DNA from: Brachionus manjavacas
Lineage: Eukaryota; Rotifera; Eurotatoria; Ploima; Brachionidae
NCBI GenBank assembly: GCA_019054805.1
Contig: JAHQIY010000004.1
Span: 4,340,001 to 4,404,000, forward strand
Direction: 5' to 3'
Length of the DNA stretch: 64,000 nt
Part shown: positions 52,701 to 63,404 of the stretch, one piece after another
Layout: each line of letters begins with the position of its first letter
How positions within the stretch are numbered: the stretch's first letter is position 1
Notes under the pieces: model-generated
What the model saw: the letters and a program-made list of their open reading frames with translations, nothing else
Databases searched by the model: none
What the model was told of the DNA's origin: nothing
Translations under genes and position numbers: made by a program

Positions 52701-53063
52701 ACTTTCATTCTTACATCTTGAATTTAGAAGCTTTTGTTTACAAATATGTAGCTCCTGACATAGGTTATGGTTACAATGAATGGATAAATTGTATTTGTCA
52801 CAAGCTTTGATCTAGATAATTATAATTAATCATTAAGGTATTTAAAAAATTTTAAATTTTTAAAATACGTCTATGTAAATTTTGATTATTGTTTGATTAC
52901 CAATCTTTACTAACCGAAAAAATGTGGGCACTTTTTCAATGATCTGTAGTATTTGATTTCCATTCAGTCCAGGGATATTTATTTTATCAATATCACATAT
53001 TATGGTTCCGTTTTCAATGAAAAATTTTATTATTTCATTAAAGGCACTACTAAAATCCATCAT
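46773..53063 (-). CDS. ZAP/PARP12-like N-terminus joined to PARP10/14-like macro-WWE-ART protein, copy A, 16 exons
   Basis: Predicted mono-ADP-ribosyltransferase. Exons: 53063-52869, 52811-52602, 52543-51985, 51248-51135, 51005-49656, 49603-49327, 49254-49156, 49104-49022, 48964-48731, 48656-48441, 48322-48202, 48138-47999, 47947-47669, 47604-47490, 47435-47278, 47213-46773. About 1530 codons. Order: winged-helix-like (1-65); CCCH-rich region (66-110; CNHNLCQELHIC); two RRM-like domains in exon 3, the first with the SGGGP signature of the PARP10/14 group; repeated KH-like region (320-960); macro domain (964-1113; IVSTNSKSLNLGSGVL, SLPALGAGGFGF); WWE (about 1263-1331); ART (1345-1530) with LFHGST, GVYFA and Ile in SIFVCY, an H-Y-I triad expected to give mono-ADP-ribosylation. 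Exon 5 lacks one base at each of two homopolymers (near 50050 and 50425), breaking the frame as sequenced. Exons 1-5 are repeated at 58818-62162. Confidence 0.85.
51234..51403. repeat. Source of an intra-locus 170-bp repeat (end of PARP intron 3 plus start of exon 4)
   Basis: This 170-bp stretch, including the intron 3 acceptor and about 14 nt of exon 4, is copied at 53365-53505 (with a 29-bp deletion) and, in the second tandem copy, at 62465-62634 (full length). See the finding on the 65-bp flanking duplication. Confidence 0.85.
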
Positions 53064-53290
53064 CTAAAAAACACAGCTAAAAATTTTTATTTGAAATTTT
53101 AAAAGCGTTCTTCAAATTTAATTTTAATAATAAATCCAATTTTGAAATTAAAAAAATTCTTAAAATAATCACACAGAAAATAAAAATGTACATATACTTT
53201 ATGATTTTAATTTTAAACATTATCATATGAAATTATTTTCATCATTAGATACGATTTAATTCAAAATGTATTGTTAATTAATAAATGCAA

Positions 53291-53575
53291 TTTCATTTTC
53301 AATGTAATGTAATCGATTGAATTTCGATTTCATTGATTAGATATTAGATATCTTAGCAAAATATCCAGTTCTGCTCTATCTTTGAAAAAAAATTTAATTT
53401 TTGATAATTTTTGCATAAAAATCTATTTAAATAATTTTTTTCTGATTTTTAATATTTAAAATTATATTTTTATTTTTGATTGTTTTAGCTACTAATAATT
53501 AAATCCTGCTTTTCATTTTCAATGTAATGTAATCGATTGAATTTCGATTTCATTGATTAGATATTAGATATCTTA
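53291..53575. repeat. 65-bp direct repeat flanking a copied PARP intron segment
   Basis: Bases 53291-53355 and 53511-53575 are identical 65-bp words beginning tttcattttcaatgtaatg. Between them lie about 10 bp, the copy of the PARP intron segment, and about 5 bp. The same arrangement is found in copy B, with the first word starting at 62391 and the second at 62640, so the insertion predates the tandem duplication. It lies just upstream of the PARP start codon. Confidence 0.85.
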
Positions 53576-53631
53576 TCTAGTGCGATACTTAATCACAGTT
53601 TATGGTTATATTCGCTCTATAGATCGTATTG

Positions 53632-53860
53632 TTCAGGGCATTCTGTTAAAATTGTAAAAGTAAATACTTATACAACAATTAGCCTGACCTTGCAGCCGGA
53701 GCCGGGTCTCCCGATCAAAAAGAAATACCCATAATTCCTCTTTAGGGAAGGCTTGGAATTCCTGCTTTAATTTTCCTTGCTTAAGTATTAGAAGGCACTC
53801 GACCATTTTACAGGCTTTGGGTTTGCGATGGGTACACTTTTCTGGGTCAAAGGCAAAAGT
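53632..53860 (-). other. Coding-like, GC-richer island, unidentified
   Basis: On the minus strand this reads as about 75 open codons (TFAFDPEKCTHRKPKACKM ... FPKEELWVFLFDRETRLRL). The base composition is clearly richer than its surroundings, and an intron-like acceptor (tcaatag) precedes it. The 5' third is missing in copy B because the 909-bp indel cuts through it. It could be an exon of an unrecognised gene or a transposon scrap. Confidence 0.35.
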
Positions 53861-54708
53861 CTATTGATCAGAAAAGGGCCTTTTCTCTATTTTTTTCCTT
53901 AATAAATTTAAAACTCTCATAATTATTTACCCTTAAAGTTTTTAAGCAGCATTAACTTTATTTATTTATCTTATTATTATTATTCTGAAAATTCTTTTTT
54001 TTGTTCTGTTTCAGATCCATTTCCAAAAACAAGGTAACTATAATTTTATCCTATTTTACTGAAAGTTAAGTAAATTTGTCAAATTACTAATAAATTAATA
54101 AAAAAGAGGAAAAAATAAAAAATAATCTACCGATTTTTTAAAAAACTTAGGCAAATTGTAAAGAATTAAAAAATATTTAATTTTATAAAAAAAATTTTTT
54201 CTAAATTTAAAAAAAAAAAAAATTCAAAATCAATATTTTATCGATATCGACTAAAGATATTGATACACTGTTCTGGATAATTTATTTAAATTACAAATTT
54301 GTTAAAATAATATTTAAACATTAACTAATTTTTTTAATTTTTTGCATTTTTATATTTTATTTTATTCTCTATTCCGAATATTCCGAATAATATTAAAGAA
54401 AATAGGGCCCCTATTTTCTTTAACTATTATTCTGCTTAAATTAAATGAAATAAAAAAATAAATTTGAGATTTTTGTACTCCTACACTGTCATTTCCATAA
54501 GGAGAATTTTTTTTTAATGTCGAGAAATTAGTCGAGAATAAAGAGCAATCTGTATCAATTAAGTCAAGAAAATTTTAAAAAATTCTATAAGAGTTTTGCT
54601 GACTGCTCCAAATCTGTCTTATATATATAGATATTGGTATCCAAATAGCATCAAAACTTAATTAACTTTTTGAAAATTTTTTATTCAAATTTTTCTTTAA
54701 ATTTTTTT
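53800..54708. other. 909-bp segment present in copy A, absent from copy B
   Basis: Copy A and copy B align up to gaaggcact and resume at tgttttgaaaatattt. Copy B joins the two with about three extra bases (62929-62932). No TIRs or target duplication frame the segment, so a deletion in copy B with a small filler is more likely than an insertion in A. Apart from the end of the coding-like island it contains AT-rich sequence only. Confidence 0.7.
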
Positions 54709-55180
54709 TGTTTTGAAAATATTTTTTTAATTATTTAATTTTTTTAATTACAAAATCTTATATTTATTATATTCGGTTTTATATTCAAAATTTTTCTTTT
54801 TTCAAATTTTAATTCGAATGTTTTAGAGATTCAGTTTTTAAATTAAAATGAAATAATATTTAAATATGTTTTAAAATTTTTTTTAGATTCAAATATTATA
54901 TTCGAAGCTGATCTCCTTTCAAAAAGCTACTTTTTAAAAATATCGGTTCGAATATGAATATTTGATTTAATCACTAGACATTACACAATTCGATTTTATT
55001 TTTTATTTTTTAAAATATTTCACTAGTTTCCATAGTGAGTGAAGAAAAATTTATTTAAACATAAAAAAAAGCTTGAAAATTTTGAAAAATTGGAAAATAA
55101 AATTTTTTTTTCCTATTTTATTTTAGACTAAAAGCTGTTCGACTTAAAACTGATGCGTTGTACAAAAATTGTCCATCATC
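53861..55180. other. Intergenic between phosphatase and PARP
   Basis: AT-rich sequence, including most of the 909-bp copy-A-specific segment. Nothing codes with confidence beyond the island at 53632-53860. Confidence 0.4.
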
Positions 55181-56538
55181 TCAAATAAAAGAAATGTTCA
55201 TGATTTTTGAATCAGCTTGAACAAAACCTAGTGCTCCATTAAACTTCAATTCATTGGAAAAATACCGGTAAGAACCTTTAGGTATGCATGTAATATTTGA
55301 TTTTGTTCTATAAATTGAGCTTGAAGCACCATTTATTATGTAATCAACCGTCCAATTTAAAAAGCTGTCTTCAACATGTTCTGAATCATGTTCGTGACCT
55401 TAAAAAGAAAAATATTCAATTTATAGTATAATTTTCAATCTTTTGACTAAAAATTAAAATAAAAAGTTGAGTTTTGTTTTCGTAACAAAAAAGAAACTTA
55501 AAAATAGCAACTTTTTCTATATTAAAATAATTTGTTTTAAAAAATTTATTTGAATAAATAAATCCCACAATTTAATCGTCAAAAGTTCAATTTCTAAAAA
55601 AATTTTTAATTACCAGAAAAATAGACATTAACTTTATATTTATGCAAAAATGGTCTCAATTTCTTAACTAAGCATTGATTTGAGCTATGATAGCCCATTG
55701 ACCAAACTGGATGATGACCAACTATAATTAAAAATGGAAAGCTTTGCGAAATCGTTGACTTTAAATGTCACTCTAAATTTCCAAGAATCCTACTTGAAGA
55801 CGATTTTCTACAAATGAGCATAGTGTCGATAAAAATGGCATAAATTAGCTTTTGATTTTCATTTAAAGTCTTAATTTCCAAATTATAATTGTAATCAGGC
55901 AAAATCCTTTGAATATTTAAAAAGATAAAAAAATTCAAAAACTGTATATTGAATTTGAGCAAAAGTATTACCCTTGTGGTCATGATTTCCTAGAACAAAA
56001 AAAAATTAAATTAAATAATTTAAAGCAAAATCTAAAACCTAGAACATTGAACCATGGAATTTTAGATCCGTGATAAACATTTTCAAAAGTCACCTTTATT
56101 GACTTTAAAATTTAATCAGAAAATCCAATTTTCTAAGATACCTTAAACCTAAAATCAAATTGGTCATTCACTCCTGAAGGATAAAAGTTGTCACTTAGTC
56201 CTAGATGAAATTGCACTTGATGATTGACAGCATATTGTTTCATTAATTTTGAAATTCGCTGCTGAATCACAGTTTTATACGGATAGAATGAAATACCACC
56301 CCAGTCTCCGAAAAAAAAGAATTTATCCAAATCATTTTTTATTTCAAGCTCTAGAGGTTGCGATAAATCTAGATTTAGATTTACAATGAGTTTTTATATA
56401 TTTAAATTGGAAAAACGTTGTACTTTCTGGTATTTTTAGTCTGGAATATGGATAAAATCGATAGTTTGCAAAAGTTGAAGTAGCATCTGCAATATTTATC
56501 AAAAAATGTATCTTGAAAATCCAATGTTGAAGCTTCAT
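55181..56538 (-). pseudogene. Purple acid phosphatase (tartrate-resistant type 5-like), disrupted as sequenced
   Basis: A metallophosphatase of the TRAP group, which hydrolyses phosphomonoesters with a two-metal centre; probably secreted (hydrophobic start MKLQHWIFKIHFLINIADA). Exons: 56538-56424, 56368-56142, 56093-56039, then from 55989 on. Metal-site motifs appear in order: FFGDWGG, LGLSDNFYPSG (Ser where the family has Gly), GNHDHKG, IIVGHHPVWSMG and GHEHD. Two defects: a frame change in a T7 run near 55930-55945, between QIQYT and RILPDYNYNL, and a TGA at about 55768-55770 where the family has Trp (family pattern QLxWL; here NLE-stop-HLK). The TGA is also in copy B, so it predates the duplication. 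An alternative upstream Met lies at 56553. Downstream sequence to the stop at 55181 is otherwise well conserved. Confidence 0.75.
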
Positions 56539-56553
56539 TATTTTATAAATCAA

Positions 56554-56910
56554 ATTCGATACTTAAAATGTTATGTAAAAAACTATTCTTTTAAAATAAA
56601 GAATTTTATTTTGATGATTTCTCAATTTTTTTTTAATTATACTCTATTATATATTTCAAAAGCAATTTAAGAACATTGTTGGGCTAATGCTGCTAATTTT
56701 GAATAGAACTATCAATTTTTATTAATTGGAGTAAGTTAAAAAAAATTAAATTAACATTTGTTAGGAAAAATACAATAAATTTAATTAAATTTTTTTAAAG
56801 AAATTATTTTAAAAAGAACACACCAAAATATAAGCACACGTAAGCCAAAAGTAAGGAAAAAAAAAGCACAAGTAAGCCAAAATAAATAAAAAGCACGCAG
56901 TTTTTGTCAA
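56554..56910. other. Phosphatase upstream region and LINE 5' UTR
   Basis: The left part is the phosphatase 5' flank. From about 56810 a pattern of acacgtaagcc / gcacaagtaagcc / gcacgcag precedes the LINE ORF1 start and is probably the LINE 5' untranslated region. Confidence 0.45.
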
Positions 56911-57667
56911 ATGGACTCAAATTTTTTGCTTGAAACAAACTGGCCAACGTTTGGACAGGGTACCGTATCTGGGCATTCAAAAACTTTGCATGAATGGTGC
57001 GGTAATATTTCGAAATTCGTCCTGGAGCTTTCAAATCATGTGAAACATCTGGAGGAAAGAGAAATTGAGAAAGACATTGAAATAAACAAACTGAAATCTG
57101 AATTGGCAGCAGCAAATAAAACAGCAAACTCATCCAACATCAGTAGTCAGTGGGTTCAAGTTGTAAAACAAGGGACAAAAAATGCAAAAACCAGCCGATC
57201 AGATAGCTGTAGCAAATGCAACCATCAGCGAAATGAATGAAAGAATCAAAAGAAAAAAAAATGTGATCATTTATGGTGTGCCAGAATCAAAGAAAGAGAT
57301 TCTAACAGACAGGAGGGCAGAAGATGAAGAAAAAATCAAACAAATTTTGACCACTATTGGAAAAGATGATGTCAAGCCAGCGTATTCAAGACGCTTGAGA
57401 TCGAAAGACCAAAGTAAACCAGGCCCAATTCTAGTAGAACTCAAAGAAGAAGCAAACAGAAATCCACTACTCCTAGCAGCCAAAAAGTTGCGAGATTCAA
57501 ATAATTTCAAATCTATTTATCTTAGTCCAGATTTGACTGAAACCGAAAGAGCTTTAGACTATGAATTGAGGAAACAAAGAAACGAAGCAAATAATGGTCT
57601 TTCACAAGACTCGCCCTTTCGATATGGCATCCGTGGAAATCAGATCGTCAAATTCAAGAAGCAATAA
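56911..57667 (+). pseudogene. LINE ORF1 protein (frameshifted)
   Basis: ORF1 of CR1/Jockey-like elements encodes a nucleic-acid-binding chaperone. Residues from 56911 form a coiled-coil segment (HVKHLEEREIEKDIEINKLK). At an A6 run near 57175-57182 the frame moves by one, and the rest continues from 57182: RKKNVIIYGVPES, YSRRLRSKDQSKPGPILVE, ANRNPLLLAAKKLRDSN and LSPDLTETERALDYELRKQR. These are the conserved RRM-like blocks of LINE ORF1. Restoring one frame needs one base fewer in the A run, so this is a mutation or a read error. Confidence 0.8.
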
Positions 57668-58816
57668 TAGTTCATCAAAAGCGTCATCACGTGTGGATAA
57701 TCTCGAATCTTTAAAATGTATGTATTTAAATGCTACTTCTTTGGACAATAAACTCGATGAATTCAGTGTTGTTATTGAAACATATAATCCACAAATTGTG
57801 GCAGTTAGTGAGACTTGGTTTAAGAGCAACTCAAATGCAAACATTAAAGGATACAATTTGTACAGAAAGGACAGAAGTGATGGACGCAGAGGCGGGGGTG
57901 TATGTCTCTACATTGATGAAAATATCGATTCATTTGAATTAAATGATGCAGGTTTTAATTTAAGTAAAATAGAACAAATTTGGGTAGTTGTTAACTTTAA
58001 CTGTGAAAAGTATTTAGTTGGCTGTCTTTATAGGCCAAACGATTTTGTTGATATGAACGATTTTGATTTAGTCTTCAAACAAGCTAAAGACTATGTGGAT
58101 GAAAGAGGTTTTAAGGATATTCTAATAATGGGTGATTTTAACTTTCCATCGATCATCTGGTCAAATGGCTGTGTTTCAGAAATCTTAAACGAAAATGGCA
58201 TCGAACATAAATTCAGCGAGACGCTAAGCGACACTTTTTTATATCAGCATGTAAATGTTCCAACATTTCAAATGTCAAACGAAAAAGCTGTCAACACTTT
58301 GGATTTGATTTTCACGACTCAGTCTGGCAGTGTGTATGCAATCGATACAAAATTTGTGCTTGGTAACATTAATAAAGGACATCTGGTCATCTTTTTCAAT
58401 TTTGTTCTCAAAAACAAGGTTAGTAAGGAATCATATATTATTGAAAAATTTCTTTATAGTAAAGCTGACTTTGAAAAAATTTCTGATTTTTTATCAAATA
58501 TTGATTGGGTGCACTTATTTGAGAATTTAAATATTCAGGAAATGTACAATGAGTTTATTTTCTATGTCAGTGAAGCTAGTAATCGATTCATTCCAGTGAC
58601 AGATGGCTCTAAAAAGAAAAGTATCTCAAAACCTTGGATAAAAGATGATCTCAAGATCTTAATTAGGAATAAGAAAAATCTTAGATACAGGAACTGTTCA
58701 TGTAACTGGAAGGATATGAATCTTTATAATGATTACAAAAGTATCTGTAAATTAGTTTCTTCGGAAATAAAAAGAGCCAGACTAACTTATGAACAAAATT
58801 TAGTGGATAAAGCTAA
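57594..58816 (+). pseudogene. LINE ORF2, endonuclease domain only
   Basis: The ORF overlaps the ORF1 end by 74 nt. It encodes an apurinic-like (EEP) endonuclease: YLNATSLDNKLDEF, VAVSETWF with the catalytic Glu, a Gly-rich GGGVCLYI, VGCLYRPN, and ILIMGDFNFPSIIW with the catalytic Asp-Asn pair, then NTLDLIFT and the GNINKGHLVIF region, where the family has SDH. Here the expected SDH reads KGH, a possible inactivating change. A linker (RARLTYEQNLVDKAKK) follows, then the truncation. The open frame continues by chance for about 70 codons into antisense PARP sequence, which is not real protein. Confidence 0.85.
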
Positions 58817-58817
58817 G

Positions 58818-61800
58818 AAGTTTGTTTGCTTGAACATAGTCTTTTTTTCCACATATCAGGACAAAATTTTGATTATTAAAACCTGCATACACCGTCACCC
58901 AAAAATTAGTCCCCATCAATTCAGATCGCAAATTATTTCGTTCAAAAATTTTCCATTTTTTGCTTATAAGCACATCAGAATAGTTGGTAACATTTATTTC
59001 TTCAAGATACAAGTTCTCTTTGATAAATGAAGAAGCTTGGTCAAAAACCGAGTCGTTTGGACAGTCTAATTCTTCCAAGTTTTGAATATAGCTGACATAA
59101 AAACCAGGCAAATTTGGACCATCAATTAATTTTACTTCGACTGTAAAGCTTATCAACCAAAGACAATAGCAAGTCTTCGGTTATTTGAGGCAAGGTTTTA
59201 CATTTAAAAAAATTTATGCTCATTCCATCGATTTTTTTGATTCGAATGCTGTTCGATATTTTGTTTACCAACTCAATAGATTTATTTACATCAATTACAG
59301 TTCCAGTAATGGACAAAATAGAATCTCTATCAATAGAATAATCTTCAAGGGAATATTTTTTCTTTATTCTTTCAATAGAATTGAAGTAAAGGCTCTTGTA
59401 AGTAACATATGAAATCTGTGGCAGTTTAATTGACTTGTTTGTACTGGGTTCTTTAGTTAGACTTTTCAAAAAATTACTATTTACATCTCTCTTGGATGCA
59501 ATCGGTTTATTTTCTTTCTTTTTTGTATCTTCTTCTTCATTTGTGTGAAAATTGGTAAGTTCATTTAGTTGAGGACACTTTATTTTCAAATCATTGTAAT
59601 GAATCTTTTTGATCATGAAATGAAATTTTGACTCTTTTGCATCATCAAAATAATCAATGAGAAATAAAATTTTTAACTCTTCAAATTTTTTTTTAATCAA
59701 ATATATCAGTTCTAACATTTTGATGTTATAAGTCAAACTTTTAGTCTCAAAGTTTCTAAAAAACTGTTTTAAAACATTATCAATTTCTTTCTTCCAGTGA
59801 GCTAAGTTTTTTTGTGGATTGTGACTGGCAAAAACTCGGAAAAATTCAGAGTCAACCGAGATTGAGCAGTTAAAATTTTTCATTCCTTCAGTTAATTCAT
59901 TTTTCCAAGGCAGATTTTTTTCGTTTAGAACCATTTTTAAAAAAATGTTGTATTTCAAATCTTTAACAAGATTATAATTCATTATTTTGTCATTTTTCAA
60001 AAGCTTCTGATTTTTAAACAAATTTTGATCATTGCTAGTATCGATTGCGCTAGGTAAATTCCTATTAATAAGTTCAAAATTGTTTTCCAATTCTGTTCGA
60101 TCTTTAAAATAAATAAAGCTTTAATTATAATTTTTAAAAATTATCAAAACAATAACAAAATTAAAAATAGAGAATTCTTAGTTAATGTAAAAAAAAAGTT
60201 TTGCTTTTTAATTAAATTTAAAAAAAATACTTCTATGGTTATCAAATTGTACAGATAGCTTTTCGATATAGCTTGTTTCGATGTTGATTTCGCTGGGTAG
60301 ATTGTTCCTTACAAGTTTAAAATTGTTCTCCAGTTCTGCTCTATCTTTGAAAAAAAATTTAATTTTTGATAATTAAAATTAAAATTGATTTTTAATTTTT
60401 AATTTTGCATAAAAATCTATTTAAATAATTTTTTTCTGATTTTTAATATTTAAAATTATATTTTTATTTTTGATTGTTTTAGCTACTAATAATTAAATCG
60501 TTCTTTTTAATTAACTGTTTTTATATAAAAAATGAATACTTTATGAAACTGAACCAGAGTTGTTTAAAAGTCTTAAAATAAAGTTCAAGTCATTAAAAAA
60601 AAATCCTTTTTTTTTAATTTTTTTTCAGAAGTCCAAGTCCGGACTTGAAATTTTTTTTTTTAAAAGTCCACTTTTTTGTTTAATTTGCTAGATCATACTT
60701 TATATCAAAAAATTTATACTCTTGAGTTGTCTTATGCGTATAGATTCGCCATATTTCAGAATTTTCTAAATTTTCTAAAATTTTTATTGCAGTATTATAA
60801 GAATATCTTCTTTTCTTATTTAACGATTTAATATATTAAGTTTATTACAGTTTAATTATGGACATGACTAAAAATACTTTTTTTCAATCTAAAACTTAAA
60901 ACTTTTTTGATTTGAAATGTATTTATAATTTAGTGCAAATAGAAAAACCGACCGAGTTTAAGCGAAAATAGAAAAAAATCTCTCTTTTTTCAAATTACAT
61001 AATTTGATACAATACTACTTGATAATAATTAAATTTTTTCTTGATTTTAAATTTTTTATATGGAGAAATTATAATAAAAATACCCAGATTTCTATCAAAT
61101 TGTACTTTCCAAATTCCTTTTTCATTATCAATCAGATTTGCAGAATTTGGTGCTAATCTTGCTATAATTGCAGCATATCGCAGTATATCAGTTTTATTTT
61201 TGTCATTTGGTGCATTTTTTATTAATAAAATGTTGGAATTTGAAGAATCATAATTTTTATGTTCCGAATCTGTGTTGAGGTTTGTCTTATTATTAGATTC
61301 ATCATTTTTTCCGTAATCATTTGCAGTTTTTGAAATAGCAAAGTGGTAATTTCTATATTTAACTTCTTTAGTACTAATTAGTTTTTCAGCTACCGAATCA
61401 TCTTTAAATGCGATATATGCCTTCCATTTATTTGGTAAATATTTGCATTTTACAGTTGGGCCCCCGCCTGATTTAAATGAATCGCTAAATATTTCATTCA
61501 GCAGTTTCCTGCTTCCTTCTTCAATAAAATTTTTTGGCAGTCGAATTTGAATTTCAATCTTATCTCTGGACGAAAGAGTACTCATGTTGTTTTGGGAAAA
61601 CGAGGATTTGTTGTCATCTTCCTCTGCATTATTAGAGAAAACCTTTGTACAAGAATTTAGAAAAAAATTGAGAATTAAAACATTTTTTTCTAAAAATTAC
61701 TTGAAAAAATTTCAAAACTAAATCAAAATTTCCATTTATATTTAATTTTGTTAAAATATTTTTTGTCTGAAAGAACTTCAATGTATGATTTAGTTTACAA

Positions 61801-62162
61801 CTTTCATTCTTACATCTTGAATTTAGAAGCTTTTGTTTACAAATATGTAGCTCCTGACATAGGTTATGGTTACAATGAATGGATAAATTGTATTTGTCAC
61901 AAGCTTTGATCTAGATATTTTTAATTAATCATTAAGGTATTTAAAAAATTTAAAATTTTTAAAATACGTCTATGTAAATCTTGATTATTGTTTGATTACC
62001 AATCTTTACTAACCGAAAAAATGTGGGCACTTTTTCAATGATCTGTAGTATTTGATTTCCATTCAGTCCAGGGATATTTATTTTATCAATATCACATATT
62101 ATGGTTCCGTTTTCAATGAAAAATTTTATTATTTCATTAAAGGCACTACTAAAATCCATCAT
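58818..62162 (-). pseudogene. 3'-truncated copy B of the ZAP/PARP14-like gene (exons 1-5)
   Basis: Exons 1-5 correspond to 62162-61968, 61910-61701, 61642-61084, 60344-60231 and 60101 down to the break at 58818. The winged-helix-like domain, CCCH-rich region, both RRM-like domains and part of the KH-like region are present. Macro, WWE and ART domains are lost. At the homopolymer near 50425 in copy A this copy is intact, but at the one matching 50050 (about 59146) it has two bases fewer than needed, so its frame also breaks. If transcribed, it would at most give a catalytically dead, RNA-binding-type N-terminal protein, which recalls the short, ART-inactive ZAP forms; that is speculation. Confidence 0.85.
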
Positions 62163-63404
62163 CTAAAAAACACAGCTAAAAATTTTTATTTGAAATTTTA
62201 AAAGCGTTCTTCAAATTTAATTTTAATAATAAATCCAATTTTGAAATTAAAAAAAATTCTTAAAATAATCACACAGAAAATAAAAATGTACATATACTTT
62301 ATGATTTTAATTTTAAACATTATCATATGAAATTATTTTCATCATTAGATACGATTTAATTCAAAATGTATTGTTAATTAATAAATGCAATTTCATTTTC
62401 AATGTAATGTAATCGATTGAATTTCGATTTCATTGATTAGATATTAGATATCTTAGCAAAATATCCAGTTCTGCTCTATCTTTGAAAAAAAATTTAATTT
62501 TTGATAGTTAAAATTATAATTGATTTATAATTTTAAATTTTGCATAAAAATCTATTTAAATAATTTTTTTCTGATTTTTAATATTTAAAATTATATTTTT
62601 ATTTTTGATTGTTTTAGCTACTAATAATTAAATCCTGCTTTTCATTTTCAATGTAATGTAATCGATTGAATTTCGATTTCATTGATTAGATATTAGATAT
62701 CTTATCTAGTGCGATACTTAATCACAGTTTATGGTTATATTCGCTCTATAGATCGTATTGTTCAGGGCATTCTGTTAAAATTGTAAAAGTAAATACTTAT
62801 ACAACAATTAGCCTGACCTTGCAGCCGGAGCCGGGTCTCCCGATCAAAAAGAAATACCCATAATTCCTCTTTAGGGAAGGCTTGGAATTCCTGCTTTAAT
62901 TTTCCTTGCTTAAGTATTAGAAGGCACTGTATTGTTTTGAAAATATTTTTTTAATTATTTAATTTTTTTAATTACAAAATCTTATATTTATTATATTCGG
63001 TTTTATATTCAAAATTTTTCTTTTTTCAAATTTTAATTCGAATGTTTTAGAGATTCAGTTTTTAAATTAAAATGAAATAATATTTAAATATGTTTTAAAA
63101 TTTTTTTTAGATTCAAATATTATTTTCGAAGCTGATCTCCTTTCAAAAAGCTACTTTTTAAAAATATCGGTTCGAATATGAATATTTGATTTAATCACTA
63201 GACATTACACAATTCGATTTTATTTTTTATTTTTTAAAATATTTCCCTAGTTTCCATAGTGAGTGAAGAAAAATTTATTTAAACATAAAAAAAAGCTTGA
63301 AAATTTTGAAAAATTGGAAAATAAAATTTTTTTTTCCTATTTTATTTTAGACTAAAAGCTGTTCGACTTAAAACTGATGCGTTGCACAAAAATTGTCCAT
63401 CATC

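Larger units (their letters stand above)
49724..55776. repeat. Tandem duplication, copy A (portion matched inside the window)
   Basis: This block matches 58820-64000 in direct orientation, offset 9096-9099 up to about 53.4 kb and about 8224 near the end, because copy B lacks a 909-bp segment. The match begins sharply inside PARP exon 5 (tttgtttgcttgaacatag). The full unit probably runs to 58816 in the LINE. The copies differ by scattered substitutions and small indels, so the duplication is young. Confidence 0.9.
56911..58816 (+). mobile_element. Non-LTR retrotransposon (CR1/Jockey-like) truncated at its 3' end
   Basis: The element keeps its 5' UTR, ORF1 and the endonuclease part of ORF2 but ends abruptly at 58816, where PARP exon 5 sequence (copy B, antisense) begins. 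Reverse transcriptase, 3' UTR and tail are absent. LINE insertions are normally truncated at the 5' end, so this shape shows that a later rearrangement cut the element. The junction coincides with the start of the second tandem copy. Confidence 0.88.

Noticed and set aside
55768-55770. TGA in the phosphatase as a selenocysteine codon
   Set aside because: The family position is Trp rather than Cys, it is not an active-site residue, and I could not identify a SECIS-like element; a nonsense change from TGG is simpler.
58817-59030. C-terminal extension of the LINE endonuclease ORF, which could suggest a fusion protein
   Set aside because: The extension is antisense PARP exon 5 sequence read through after the breakpoint; it is also open as a chance frame at 49734-49934.
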